This document shows positions 18,461 through 26,047 of a stretch of 64,000 bases of DNA, piece after piece; position 1 is the first letter of the stretch, and each line of letters begins with the position of its first letter. The notes below the pieces were generated by a model. It was not told the origin of the DNA. It saw nothing but the letters and a program-made list of their open reading frames with translations, and did not search any database. A program made the position numbers and the translations under genes. The DNA is from CAZIKF01 sp964539825 (GTDB lineage: Bacteria; Muiribacteriota; UBA6191): contig CAZIKF010000004.1 of the NCBI GenBank assembly GCA_964539825.1, forward strand, positions 101,715 through 165,714, in the 5' to 3' direction.

Positions 18461-18478
18461 GTTTTCTAGCTTGTCCCA
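18461..18478 (+). repeat. Diverged copy of dispersed TTTTCTAGCCCGTCCC repeat
   Basis: Reads GTTTTCTAGCTTGTCCCA, two changes from the family core. It lies about 60 bases upstream of the GH5 start on the minus strand. Confidence 0.5.
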
Positions 18479-18630
18479 CTGGCCCCTATACGAGGTTTTT
18501 ATAAGAAGCAGTTGGTCCGTTTTTTTGTGCGCTATTCTTTTTTCTTCTACAGAAATTGGCAGGTGTGTTTATAATTTCAAGACATGATTCACATTTCAGG
18601 ATGATCTCAACCTTGGATTGGAGTTAAGGT

Positions 18631-18789
18631 ATGCACAAATTAGGTTTTCTTGGCTATTTGGGTTTTCTGGGATTTCTTGGTTTCTTGGACCCAAGATACT
18701 TTTCTCTCTTCTCATTATTTGCGCTGTATAACTTTTTTTGGATACAGTTTGCAAAGAAATCGGATGGCTCCTCAGACAATAATGACTAG
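18631..18789 (+). CDS. Small hydrophobic LGF-repeat protein (52 aa)
   Basis: A short open frame starting at an ATG preceded by GGAGTTAAGG. The product begins MHKLGFLGYLGF and continues with further GFLGFLGF units, then an aromatic hydrophobic stretch (FSLFSLFALYNFFWIQF) and a charged tail ending in SDNND. It resembles short membrane proteins with LGFLGF repeats known from Firmicutes and archaea, of unknown function. The only plus-strand gene in this part of the accessory zone; its stop is directly followed by a copy of the dispersed repeat. Confidence 0.6.
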   Translation: MHKLGFLGYLGFLGFLGFLDPRYFSLFSLFALYNFFWIQFAKKSDGSSDNND

Positions 18790-18791
18790 CA

Positions 18792-18818
18792 GAATTTTCT
18801 AGCCCGTCCCCTTAATTT
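18792..18818 (+). repeat. Copy of dispersed repeat at left edge of assembly gap
   Basis: A full-length copy (GAATTTTCTAGCCCGTCCCC plus TTAATTT) that ends exactly where the Ns begin. Confidence 0.75.
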
Positions 18819-18918
18819 NNNNNNNNNNNNNNNNNNNNNNNNNNNNNNNNNNNNNNNNNNNNNNNNNNNNNNNNNNNNNNNNNNNNNNNNNNNNNNNNNN
18901 NNNNNNNNNNNNNNNNNN
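18819..18918. other. Assembly gap (100 N)
   Basis: Exactly 100 Ns, the usual placeholder for a scaffold gap of unknown length. Both flanks carry the same dispersed repeat (…CCCCTTAATTT on the left, TCCCCTTAATTTT on the right), which probably caused the contig break. One or more genes could be missing here. Confidence 0.97.
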
Positions 18919-18931
18919 TCCCCTTAATTTT
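18919..18931 (+). repeat. 3' tail of dispersed repeat at right edge of assembly gap
   Basis: TCCCCTTAATTTT, the last 13 bases of the family, beginning at the first base after the Ns. Confidence 0.65.
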
Positions 18932-18951
18932 CAAGCATGAAAATTTTCATT

Positions 18952-20364
18952 CTACGAATCTCTTTGATCAAAGACCGGATTGCAGGCTCTTTGATTTTTC
19001 AATTGAGCTTCAGGATTAGAATAGACTGAGCCAAAAAGAGTTTTCCAGTCCTCTAGAACTGAAACTTCCTGTTTTGACCAGCCCGTTTCTTTCAGTATTT
19101 TCGGGCAAAACTCCACCGGGAAAGGTGTCACAAGCATGGAGTAATCGGAGTACTTTCCCGGCAGATTCACTTCTTTGTTGAAAAGCTCCTTATACTCCTC
19201 CTCCCAGTCAAATTCGGAAGCCCCAAAAAGGCGTACAAGCTTCAGGTAAAAGTTGATCTGCTCCGTGGATAATCCCCTTTCTACTCCCTGAAACCCGGAG
19301 AGTTTCCTCCTGCGCTCCCGATCCAGCGCATACATTGCCGGAAAATAATCATGATAGGCGAATAGGTAAACTCTCTCCACCCGTCGGTAATTCTTCAAAA
19401 AACGGGCCCTACCGGTTATGACATGAAGCTGCCAGGATGATTTGAGCAGGGTCCTCAATAGATCTTTTAAATCTCCTTTAGGAGAAGGAAGCTGCTTCAA
19501 ATCCTCTTCAAATTTGCTAATCAACGCGGTAACATCTTTTTGATCCACGACCAGCGGCAGTTGGTCCCTTTCTTCAAGAGCCAGTTTATTTCGCCTGGCG
19601 AGTTCATTGAAAAGTACCAGCGACTGTAACTTATACCCCATATCATTGGCATGCAGAAGGTCAAAGCTCAGGTATTTGGTTGAGATGCGCTCTCCATTAA
19701 AGAACCCGGAATTCTTCAAGATTTCAGCCATGGGTATGAAATCCTCACGACCGGAAAAAAAGTCATTCATAAAAGTAACTTCACCAAGGAAATAATCCAG
19801 GTAGAAGATAGAAAACTTCTTCTGTTCCGATAGGCGGATCAATTCCTGGAAATAATCGTGGGTAGCCAGGTCCGTGCTTTCATTTCTGCTCCACCCAAAG
19901 ACAGCGATCAGGAACAATTTCAAAAGACGGATTTCGTAATAGTTTCCGAAAAGATGGATCTTGTAGCTCTCAAATCGATTCCAGGAATAGTTGATTCCCG
20001 ATCGAAGAAAAACGTGGGCGCCTGGTGGAAGATTTCTCAAGAGTTCCAAATGCTGCTTTCCCATGGTCCCGGGGTAACCAAGATTCACAACCTCAAAGGG
20101 AGACCCGGCCGCTTTTAGCAGGGTAGAAAACTGGGCTGGCAGGGAATAGAGAGCCTCATAGCTGGCTCCTCCACCATAAATTGTAGAATCGCCAACAAAG
20201 AAAACGGTGTTTTTGGCCTCTTGAGTGGAGATCTTCTTTAGAGCTTGTTCAAAAAACTGCGCATAGGAGCCGTAGGGATTGGTTTTTAAAGCCAGTAGCT
20301 GAAGAGCGATCTCACAAAGAATCAAGAAGAAAAATGAGATGAGAATGTATCGGAAAAACTTCAT
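18952..20364 (-). CDS. Membrane-anchored SGNH/GDSL-like hydrolase
   Basis: A 470-residue protein with an N-terminal membrane anchor (YILISFFFLILCEIALQLLAL). The SGNH blocks are visible: FFVGDSTIYGGGAS (block I Ser), NLGYPGTMGKQH (Gly), RSGINYSWN (Asn) and DLLHANDMGYKL (Asp…His block V). The catalytic domain faces the periplasm. Related proteins (AlgX/DltD-like) act on acetyl or acyl esters of polysaccharides or envelope polymers. The C-terminal ~200 residues are helical with no recognised domain. Confidence 0.82.
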   Translation of the reverse strand: MKFFRYILISFFFLILCEIALQLLALKTNPYGSYAQFFEQALKKISTQEAKNTVFFVGDSTIYGGGASYEALYSLPAQFSTLLKAAGSPFEVVNLGYPGTMGKQHLELLRNLPPGAHVFLRSGINYSWNRFESYKIHLFGNYYEIRLLKLFLIAVFGWSRNESTDLATHDYFQELIRLSEQKKFSIFYLDYFLGEVTFMNDFFSGREDFIPMAEILKNSGFFNGERISTKYLSFDLLHANDMGYKLQSLVLFNELARRNKLALEERDQLPLVVDQKDVTALISKFEEDLKQLPSPKGDLKDLLRTLLKSSWQLHVITGRARFLKNYRRVERVYLFAYHDYFPAMYALDRERRRKLSGFQGVERGLSTEQINFYLKLVRLFGASEFDWEEEYKELFNKEVNLPGKYSDYSMLVTPFPVEFCPKILKETGWSKQEVSVLEDWKTLFGSVYSNPEAQLKNQRACNPVFDQRDS

Positions 20365-20575
20365 TGAAGAACTGCTTTACGGAATTTTGAGGGCTGGTAT
20401 AGCCCTGTGTATCCAAGAGAATCCATTTTGCCAGATTTCTTAAAGCTTAGTTAAGCCTTACTTTTTCCATCTTTCCAATCTTGGAATTCATACCGGGACA
20501 GTCTAGCATCTCCTTGCATTGATTCAGAGCACTATGGGCCTAATCACGGGAGTCCTTCACTCCTCTCAACTTGAG

Positions 20576-20600
20576 AGTTTTCTAGCCCGTCCCCTTAATC
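20576..20600 (+). repeat. Copy of dispersed TTTTCTAGCCCGTCCCCTTA repeat
   Basis: Perfect core copy between the SGNH gene and doxX, 15 bases beyond the doxX stop. Confidence 0.75.
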
Positions 20601-20615
20601 CTTCCTCATGGTGGT

Positions 20616-21050
20616 TTACCTCTTTTTGCCAAACTTGATTTTCTGGTTCAGGGCAAATTTTCCAGGACCTGTAAGAAAAAGTGCAAGGTAGATAGTAAGA
20701 AATTCCAGGGCGTGGGAAGCGCCTTTCCATCCACTTTTAACTGCTTCCGGGGGAAGGCTGAGATGTTTATATGCAGCAACCATCATAGTTAAGAACAGTA
20801 AAAGGCAGGCTATGCGAAATCCAAAGCCCAGGATGAGCATGATGGAACCGAAGAATTCAGCAAACGCCGCGGAAAATCCCCACAGAATGGGCCAGAAAGT
20901 GATTCCGAACTGACTCATACTTGTGCCCAGTTTGGCCCAGTATTCAGGACCCCCGCTGATTTTGCCCCAGCCATGAAACAAAGCCATGCTCAGGCCGATT
21001 CCAAGCCTTAATACAAACAATCCAGCATCAATAAACTTCTCTTTACCCAT
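20616..21050 (-). CDS. DoxX family membrane protein
   Basis: A 144-residue protein with four predicted membrane segments and the family landmarks LRLGIGLSMALFHGWGKI, AFAEFFGSIMLILGFGFRIACLLLFLTM and AHALEFLTIYLALFLTGPGKF-like C-terminus. A GGGGAAG ribosome-binding site precedes the ATG at 21050. DoxX proteins are small integral-membrane proteins linked to redox and thiol stress. One of the two TTACCCA-type direct repeats lies about 150-200 bases upstream of this start. Confidence 0.88.
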   Translation of the reverse strand: MGKEKFIDAGLFVLRLGIGLSMALFHGWGKISGGPEYWAKLGTSMSQFGITFWPILWGFSAAFAEFFGSIMLILGFGFRIACLLLFLTMMVAAYKHLSLPPEAVKSGWKGASHALEFLTIYLALFLTGPGKFALNQKIKFGKKR

Positions 21051-21140
21051 TTTCTTCCCCGGCCTTTTTAAGCTATTGTATCTATAATCACTTTCAATAA
21101 CCTAAAATTGAATCCCGTCAGTCCTTTTTCTCACCTGATA

Positions 21141-21165
21141 ATTTACTGGCCCGTCCTCTTAATCT
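21141..21165 (+). repeat. Diverged copy of dispersed repeat
   Basis: Reads ATTTACTGGCCCGTCCTCTT then AATCT; the core is changed at two or three positions. It is located upstream of doxX. Confidence 0.6.
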
Positions 21166-21196
21166 CCCCCATTGGGCAATGACATAAGAACTAGCC

Positions 21197-21247
21197 ATTA
21201 CCCATTTAATTACCCACTCTTACCCATTGATTCTAGCAGAATTAGAA
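21197..21247. repeat. 51-bp direct repeat with three TTACCCA units, downstream of fic
   Basis: Matches the copy at 22501-22551 in the same orientation with about four mismatches. It contains three TTACCCA units spaced about 10-13 bases apart (one DNA turn), followed by ATTCTAGCAGAATTA. This copy lies upstream of doxX and beyond the fic stop. Confidence 0.85.
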
Positions 21248-21248
21248 A

Positions 21249-21431
21249 CCCAAACAGCCCCTTTCCTTCATATATGAGAATTGAAGGTGGAGTTGAGTGA
21301 GGACACTTTTCCCGCAACTAAAGGTCACTAACCGCGAACGAAGTGAGAGGAGCGAAGACCTGGCGCAGCCCCGTAAACCTGTAGAGTAAGCGCTGTGTTT
21401 GCGCTCGGCTATCTTTGCATCGCAAATGAAT
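21249..21431. other. Non-coding stretch between direct repeat and fic stop
   Basis: No convincing gene. It has a GC-rich segment at about 21330-21420 with a short AGCGC…GCGCT inverted repeat and GGTC…GACC ends, unlike the surrounding AT-richer spacer. Possibly a decayed element. Confidence 0.4.
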
Positions 21432-22487
21432 TCAATCCCTAACCGGCATTTTCAGACTGTACCTTACGCCTCTTCCCTTCCCTGACGCTTCAATATGTCC
21501 GCTATCCACAAGGGACTTGAGGTAGAATTTGATCGTGTTTCTGTTGGAACCGGTAATCTCCTGGATTTCGCGGTTGGTGATCCTCCCCCTAGTTTGCAGT
21601 ATCTCTAAAATCTTCTGGGAAAGTGGGGGGAGCCTATCGAGTAGGTGCTCCGTCTCAAGTTTTTTGAGAAGATGGTTTTTCTGATCTGCCATGCACATTA
21701 AAAAAAAGGTGATCCATTCATTGAGAAGGGAATTGTCCGTATACAGTGTGGACTGTCCCCTTCTGAGATTCAGGTAGTACAGCTCCTTATTGTTCTCAAT
21801 GATTCGCTCTAATGAGCTGTAGATCACGTATTCATAGCCGCATTGGATTAAAAGTAGAGTTGTCAGAATCCTGGAAAGCCTTCCGTTGCCGTCCTGGAAT
21901 GGATGAATCGCCAGAAAATGCACCGTGAAAACGGCAATGACAAGAAGTGGATGGATTTTACCGGACTCGAAGGCATGGCTGGTCCATTCGAGAAGCTCCT
22001 GCATTTTATACGGAGTTTCCAATGGCGAGGCAGTTTTGAAGATGATGCTAATGTCCTTGCCGTTCTCATCAAAGGCGGCCACACTATTTTCCAGTTTTTT
22101 GTATTCTCCCCTGTGCCGCTCATCCTTTGTGCTGAAGGCAAGAAGTGTGGCATGGAGCTGTTTGATATGGTTTTCATCCAGTCTGATGGCATCGAAAGAG
22201 TCGAATATCAGCTCCATTCCTTTGGCGTATCCCGCGACCTCTTGCTGATCCCTGGTACGAAACGAAGTTCTTTTCAGATTATTGAGAAGGGATTCCACCT
22301 CAAGATCTGTAAGCGTCACGCCCTCTATGCGAGTGGATGAGGCCACGGATTCGATGGTAGCTACCTTCTTGAGTAGTTGCAAACGATCGGGGGATAGTCT
22401 CCCAAAGACCTGCCAGCTTCCTTTAAAGGTGTCTATCTGGGATACCAGATTGAGAATTTCATTGCTTGGATTGATCGAAATTTCCAT
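21432..22487 (-). CDS. Fic-family protein adenylyltransferase with C-terminal winged helix
   Basis: The ATG at 22487 (after a TTG) with an upstream AGGGA gives 351 residues. The Fic active site HPFQDGNGRLSR (catalytic His195) is complete, so the enzyme should transfer AMP from ATP to protein hydroxyls. The N-terminal SSTRIEG carries the inhibitory-helix motif (S/T)xxxE(G/N) with Glu55, making it a class II, self-inhibited Fic. The C-terminal ~70 residues (ILEILQTRGRITNREIQEITG, TIKFYLKSLVDSGHIEASGKGRGVRYSL) form a winged helix-turn-helix, so it may bind its own promoter. The TTACCCA repeat array 14 bases upstream of the start is an obvious candidate operator. Confidence 0.93.
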   Translation of the reverse strand: MEISINPSNEILNLVSQIDTFKGSWQVFGRLSPDRLQLLKKVATIESVASSTRIEGVTLTDLEVESLLNNLKRTSFRTRDQQEVAGYAKGMELIFDSFDAIRLDENHIKQLHATLLAFSTKDERHRGEYKKLENSVAAFDENGKDISIIFKTASPLETPYKMQELLEWTSHAFESGKIHPLLVIAVFTVHFLAIHPFQDGNGRLSRILTTLLLIQCGYEYVIYSSLERIIENNKELYYLNLRRGQSTLYTDNSLLNEWITFFLMCMADQKNHLLKKLETEHLLDRLPPLSQKILEILQTRGRITNREIQEITGSNRNTIKFYLKSLVDSGHIEASGKGRGVRYSLKMPVRD

Positions 22488-22500
22488 CAAAAGATCCCTG

Positions 22501-22551
22501 ATTACCCATTAAATTACCCACTCTTACCCATTTATTCTAACAGAATTAAAA
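22501..22551. promoter_or_regulatory. TTACCCA-repeat array upstream of fic (direct-repeat copy 2)
   Basis: Three TTACCCA units (TGGGTAA on the fic strand) at about one-helical-turn spacing, immediately 5' of fic. The near-identical 51-bp copy lies beyond the fic stop, so the gene is bracketed by direct repeats. Read as an operator for the Fic winged helix (inference). Confidence 0.55.
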
Positions 22552-22837
22552 CTCGAGTGTCTTCCCGCCTTCCTTGTTTACCCCCTTTCTTCCACCAGAT
22601 TCAGTTGGTGAGAAAACCAGTGTTTCAAATCAGGGATAGCAAAATCACTCAAAACCAGGGCCAATCCAGAAAACTAATCCCGCTCCCTTTTCGTGGATCA
22701 TTCGATGATGAGCAAAAGGTTACCTGATTCCGATTTTTGCCCAGCTAGATTTACCGTGTGGAGAATTTTCTAGATCGTTTCATAGGGTTTGAATGCAGTT
22801 TTAGATTCTGGAGTGTTTTTCCAAGTAGTCTTCCAGC

Positions 22838-22864
22838 AAATTTTCTAGCCCGTCCCCTCAATCT
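22838..22864 (+). repeat. Copy of dispersed TTTTCTAGCCCGTCCCC repeat
   Basis: AAATTTTCTAGCCCGTCCCC then TCAATCT; one change from the consensus tail. The surrounding spacer (about 22552-23281) holds no gene I can support: two opposed frames of 84-101 codons there have no homology-like features. Confidence 0.7.
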
Positions 22865-23075
22865 AATGCTCTGCCCCAATGAGCAAAAAATGCGGGTGGC
22901 TCTGTGCAATGGGGTCCCTGCGGAGTGTAGAGCGTCGCAGGGTGAATGTGGGTTTAGATGGTACGCAGATTACAATGAGATTCAGCCGTGTCATCACCTG
23001 AGGGTGATGCTCGGCGTCGGTTGCTATGGTACTGGCCCAAGTCCCTTCGCAAACGAAGCGTAGTGGGGTAAATTG

Positions 23076-23171
23076 CCGGAGACAGGACCCGCAGGCACGG
23101 AGCACGTTTTTGACCAAACAAAAAGTGTTCTAGCCCGTCCTCTTAATCTCCGGAGACAGAACCCGCAGGCA
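23076..23171. repeat. Two 22-bp direct repeats flanking a copy of the dispersed repeat
   Basis: The sequence CCGGAGACAGGACCCGCAGG plus CA occurs at 23076-23097 and again, with one change, at 23150-23171. A copy of the TCTAGCCCGTCC element lies between them at 23126-23151, so the second 22-mer directly abuts that element. Confidence 0.7.
23126..23151 (+). repeat. Copy of dispersed TTCTAGCCCGTCC repeat
   Basis: GTGTTCTAGCCCGTCCTCTT then AATCTC; one change in the core. It sits about 140 bases beyond the stop of the minus-strand nitrobindin-like gene. Confidence 0.7.
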
Positions 23172-23197
23172 ATGCAGATTCTAATATACGATTCTGG

Positions 23198-23220
23198 ATA
23201 CCGCGATCAAGTCGCGGTAT
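23198..23220. repeat. REP-like palindrome
   Basis: A perfect 9-bp stem (ATACCGCGA / TCGCGGTAT) with a five-base loop, preceded by TTCTGG and followed by GACC. This is the layout of REP-type palindromes (TTCTGGATACCGCG…GCGGTATGAC) common in proteobacterial and rickettsial intergenic DNA. Confidence 0.65.
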
Positions 23221-23281
23221 GACCTGTAGGGTGCGGGTTTCAGCTTAACCGATAACCTATGAGTAATTAAGATTAGAATTG

Positions 23282-23307
23282 TCTCGTACTTTCATTGGAG
23301 TACGAGA
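23282..23307 (-). terminator. Hairpin spanning the stop codon of the nitrobindin-like gene
   Basis: A perfect 9-bp stem (TCTCGTACT / AGTACGAGA) with an 8-base loop. It overlaps the stop of the minus-strand gene at 23292. Only a weak T-rich tail follows, so intrinsic termination is plausible but not certain. Confidence 0.45.
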
Positions 23308-23852
23308 TCATTTTGATCTGTGTGCTCAAAGGTCTTTCCATAGATTTCCAGTATGGTTGTTTCTTGGTAGGAGAGCTTGCCATTTCCTACCGTGATTTTG
23401 TGAGAAAAAGCCGTAGTGCGTGCGTTAGCTGCCATGAAGGGTGACTGGATGATTTGCCAGTCCTTGTCAGCAGGGCTTGCAGCAACTTCTAGGACAGTAT
23501 TGCCGTCAGAATCAAGTTCACCCTTATTCGTTCCACCGGCAAGAACACAAACCCCCCGGGGAATGGTCAGGGAGTGCATTATGGTCCCTGTTTTTGAATC
23601 CCACATCCAATAGCCAGTTTCATCGTGAAAAACTTGGTTATTTGATTTCCGGCTTACAATTTGACGGTAATGAAGGACTGCCAATACTTGTGATTGTGCA
23701 TTGGTGACATCGCCTATTGCAGTGAAAGTGATGGTCTCGTAATAGGGATTGTTCTCCTCACCATCTGGCTCAGGCGCTATATCGATCCCCTTGTCCCCCT
23801 TCCATACTCCAATTAATTCACTTAGTGGTCCATAGTTTACAGAATTACTCAT
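23292..23852 (-). CDS. Nitrobindin/FABP-like heme-binding beta-barrel protein
   Basis: A 186-residue cytosolic protein with the family signature LIGVWKGDKGIDI (GxWxGxG) near the N-terminus, the ETITFTAIGD strand, LHYRQIV, HDETGYWMWD, SLTIPRGVCVLAGG, and the closing LSYQETTILEIYGKTFEHTDQNDL. Nitrobindin-like barrels bind heme through a histidine and react with nitric oxide or peroxynitrite; some members lack heme and bind fatty acids. A strong AAGGAGAAGG ribosome-binding site supports the start. A copy of the dispersed repeat lies just upstream. Confidence 0.85.
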   Translation of the reverse strand: MSNSVNYGPLSELIGVWKGDKGIDIAPEPDGEENNPYYETITFTAIGDVTNAQSQVLAVLHYRQIVSRKSNNQVFHDETGYWMWDSKTGTIMHSLTIPRGVCVLAGGTNKGELDSDGNTVLEVAASPADKDWQIIQSPFMAANARTTAFSHKITVGNGKLSYQETTILEIYGKTFEHTDQNDLVLQ

Positions 23853-23869
23853 GGCCTTCTCCTTCTGTT

Positions 23870-23899
23870 GAATTTTCTAACCTGTTCCCTTAGTCTCTC
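23870..23899 (+). repeat. Diverged copy of dispersed repeat
   Basis: GAATTTTCTAACCTGTTCCC then TTAGTCTCTCC. It lies 18 bases beyond the nitrobindin-like start codon and about 100 bases before the S33 hydrolase gene. Confidence 0.55.
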
Positions 23900-23995
23900 C
23901 AAATGATCCCTTTCTCTCCCCACTGTTCCTTTCACCTTGGTTGGGTTTTGAGATCAAGTATTTCAGTTTCATAACCTGGATTAGGAGTTTTCTCC

Positions 23996-25231
23996 ATGTA
24001 TCGATCCGTCTTCTTGATCATACCCTTTCTTTTAGCCTCAACAGCAAGTGCGAAATTGCCAGATTATTGCAAGGGAGCACCCATGCGCACAATTGCTGTT
24101 CCCATGTACCCAGGAACTGGAAACAGTTTAAAGTTCGACTATCGATACCAGTTTCATCACTCCGAAAACAGCCTCAGTAAACCTGTGGTTATCTATCTTC
24201 CTGGCGGTCCGGGAATGACCTCGATCAGTCAATACCACGATTCTCCCTTTGCTGTTTTACCACCGGGACTTCCAAACAGAATCTATACCGATCAACGCGG
24301 GACCGGCTGTAATGGTGGGACCCGGGGGCAATTTCAAACCAGAGCATACACGGGAGCCAATTTCGCTAACGACATCGTTGAACTAATCAAAGATGTTCAA
24401 AAACAGGGTTATCGTAAGTACATACTCTATGGTCACTCGTTTGGCACCTACCACGCATCAAAGGTAGTTGACCTGATCAATCAAATCAATGCCTCCGGTG
24501 CAAATCTTCCTCGCCCCGAAGTTTTGGTACTAGAAGGAACCTTTGGAAGATCATTTCAGGCTGGTGAATCTGAGCATGCCTATATGGTGGAGTGGATGCG
24601 CGTTAAAAAGCACTTATCCAAAAAAGTAAAAGACTTACTTCTTGGAAAAGATCCGCTTGGCATTTCTCAGGTGAATTGGGGGTACTTCATCATGAATAGC
24701 CTATACCTGGGGCGCACTCCGGACTGGTTTGGAGCCAAAGACCTTGGTTCAACCCTCATGGGGATTCATACTGAACAAGGACTTCAAGTCTTGAAGCGGC
24801 AAGTAAACGACTCTGTCTTTCAAGGATTTTTCCCCTCATTCAATTTGATCATGTGCCAGGAGTTATCTGGTAGTTTCATGGCAATTCCTGGCCTGAAGGA
24901 TGGCAATTTTGACCCATCGGGAAATCAATGTAGGGACCTGACACTTGATCATCCCTTTGATGTGAAAAACATGAATCTTCAAGTCCCCGTAGTGTATTTT
25001 CAGGGTACAAAGGACGCCGCAACTCCTCTCTGGCAGGCCTATCATCACTACGCTGGTCAAAAAATTGAATATCGTAGTTTCGTGAAGGTAGTTGAGGCTG
25101 GACACAATCCACTACAAACTTCCCTTTGGACCTGTAAACCACAGATCTGGAATGATCTGGTCACCAGGTTTAAGGTTGATAGTAGCACCATAGAAAACTG
25201 TAAGTGGGACTGGGAAATTGTGGTAGAGTAA
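23996..25231 (+). CDS. Secreted alpha/beta hydrolase (prolyl-aminopeptidase/S33-like)
   Basis: A 411-residue protein with a signal peptide (SVFLIIPFLLASTASA) and AGGAG seven bases before the ATG. The S33-type oxyanion segment YLPGGPGMTS, TDQRGTGCNGG, the nucleophile elbow GHSFGTY, the acid in GTKDAATPLW and the base in VEAGHNPL are all present and in order. It probably acts on peptides or small esters in the periplasm. The methyltransferase gene begins 43 bases later on the same strand, so the two may be co-transcribed. Confidence 0.85.
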   Translation: MYRSVFLIIPFLLASTASAKLPDYCKGAPMRTIAVPMYPGTGNSLKFDYRYQFHHSENSLSKPVVIYLPGGPGMTSISQYHDSPFAVLPPGLPNRIYTDQRGTGCNGGTRGQFQTRAYTGANFANDIVELIKDVQKQGYRKYILYGHSFGTYHASKVVDLINQINASGANLPRPEVLVLEGTFGRSFQAGESEHAYMVEWMRVKKHLSKKVKDLLLGKDPLGISQVNWGYFIMNSLYLGRTPDWFGAKDLGSTLMGIHTEQGLQVLKRQVNDSVFQGFFPSFNLIMCQELSGSFMAIPGLKDGNFDPSGNQCRDLTLDHPFDVKNMNLQVPVVYFQGTKDAATPLWQAYHHYAGQKIEYRSFVKVVEAGHNPLQTSLWTCKPQIWNDLVTRFKVDSSTIENCKWDWEIVVE

Positions 25232-25274
25232 ACGTTTTCCCTAATCGTTTTTGGACTTTGTAGAGAGGGCTGGG

Positions 25275-26009
25275 ATGAGATTTTTGTATTTTGGATATGG
25301 AGTAATTTCTTACCTGATTTTCTTCGTCACATTTCTTTATGCCATAGGATTTGTGGAAGGAATGGTCGTACCTAAGACGGTGAACGAAGGTGGGGCCGAT
25401 ACTCCTTTTCACATTGCTCTCATGATCAATTGTGCTCTATTGGGAGTCTTTGCTGCTCAGCACAGTGTCATGGCACGAGCTGAATTTAAGGCGATTTGGA
25501 CAAAATTCATTCCCAATGTCCTTGAGCGAAGTACCTATGTTCTTCTCTCCAGCTTTGCCCTGATTCTTCTATTTTGGCAATGGCGACCCATGCCGAACCC
25601 AGTATGGGATTTATCCACAGGCCCCTTGAATTCTATACTGATTGGGTTATCACTGCTCGGGTGGTTGGTTGTTCTACTCAGTACGTTTTTAATTTCCCAC
25701 TTTGAGCTTTTTGGGCTCAAGCAGGTGTTTTTTCATCTCAGGGGCAAAGAGATGCCCTCCACTCCCTTTAGAACACCGATCCTGTATAAGGTGATGCGCC
25801 ATCCCATTTACTTTGGATTTACGCTGGCCTTCTGGTCTGCTCCACTGATGACGCAAGGTCACTTACTTTTTGCCGTTGGCACACTTGGATATGTGATCGT
25901 TGGAATTCTGCTGGAGGAAAGGGATCTCGTTCATACCTTTGGTGATGAATACAGAAATTACAAAAATCAGGTATCCATGCTGATCCCGATGCCAATCAGG
26001 AAGGGTTGA
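25275..26009 (+). CDS. mddA: Methanethiol S-methyltransferase (MddA)-like membrane methyltransferase
   Basis: The ATG at 25275, following GAGAGG, gives 244 residues; an earlier TTG is unlikely. Five or so membrane segments, with the family blocks AQHSVMARAEFKAIWTKFIP, ERSTYVLLSSFALILLFWQW, FLISHFELFGLKQV, LYKVMRHPIYFGFTLAFWSAP and LEERDLVHTFGDEYRNYK. The last two form the SAM-binding site of the NnrU/ICMT superfamily. MddA methylates methanethiol with SAM to give dimethyl sulfide. The match to the MddA subgroup is strong by eye, but generic isoprenylcysteine-methyltransferase-like relatives cannot be excluded. Confidence 0.82.
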   Translation: MRFLYFGYGVISYLIFFVTFLYAIGFVEGMVVPKTVNEGGADTPFHIALMINCALLGVFAAQHSVMARAEFKAIWTKFIPNVLERSTYVLLSSFALILLFWQWRPMPNPVWDLSTGPLNSILIGLSLLGWLVVLLSTFLISHFELFGLKQVFFHLRGKEMPSTPFRTPILYKVMRHPIYFGFTLAFWSAPLMTQGHLLFAVGTLGYVIVGILLEERDLVHTFGDEYRNYKNQVSMLIPMPIRKG

Positions 26010-26047
26010 ATTTAGAATTTCCCACTCTAATCAACTCCAACCAGGAC

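Noticed and set aside
22758..23117. Two opposed frames of 101 and 84 codons
   Set aside because: They overlap each other, contain repeat sequence and show no domain-like composition or ribosome-binding site.
16100..25300. Integron cassette array with attC sites
   Set aside because: The repeats are short, unpaired and lack the GTTRRRY/RYYYAAC boxes and palindromic attC structure; no integrase is seen.
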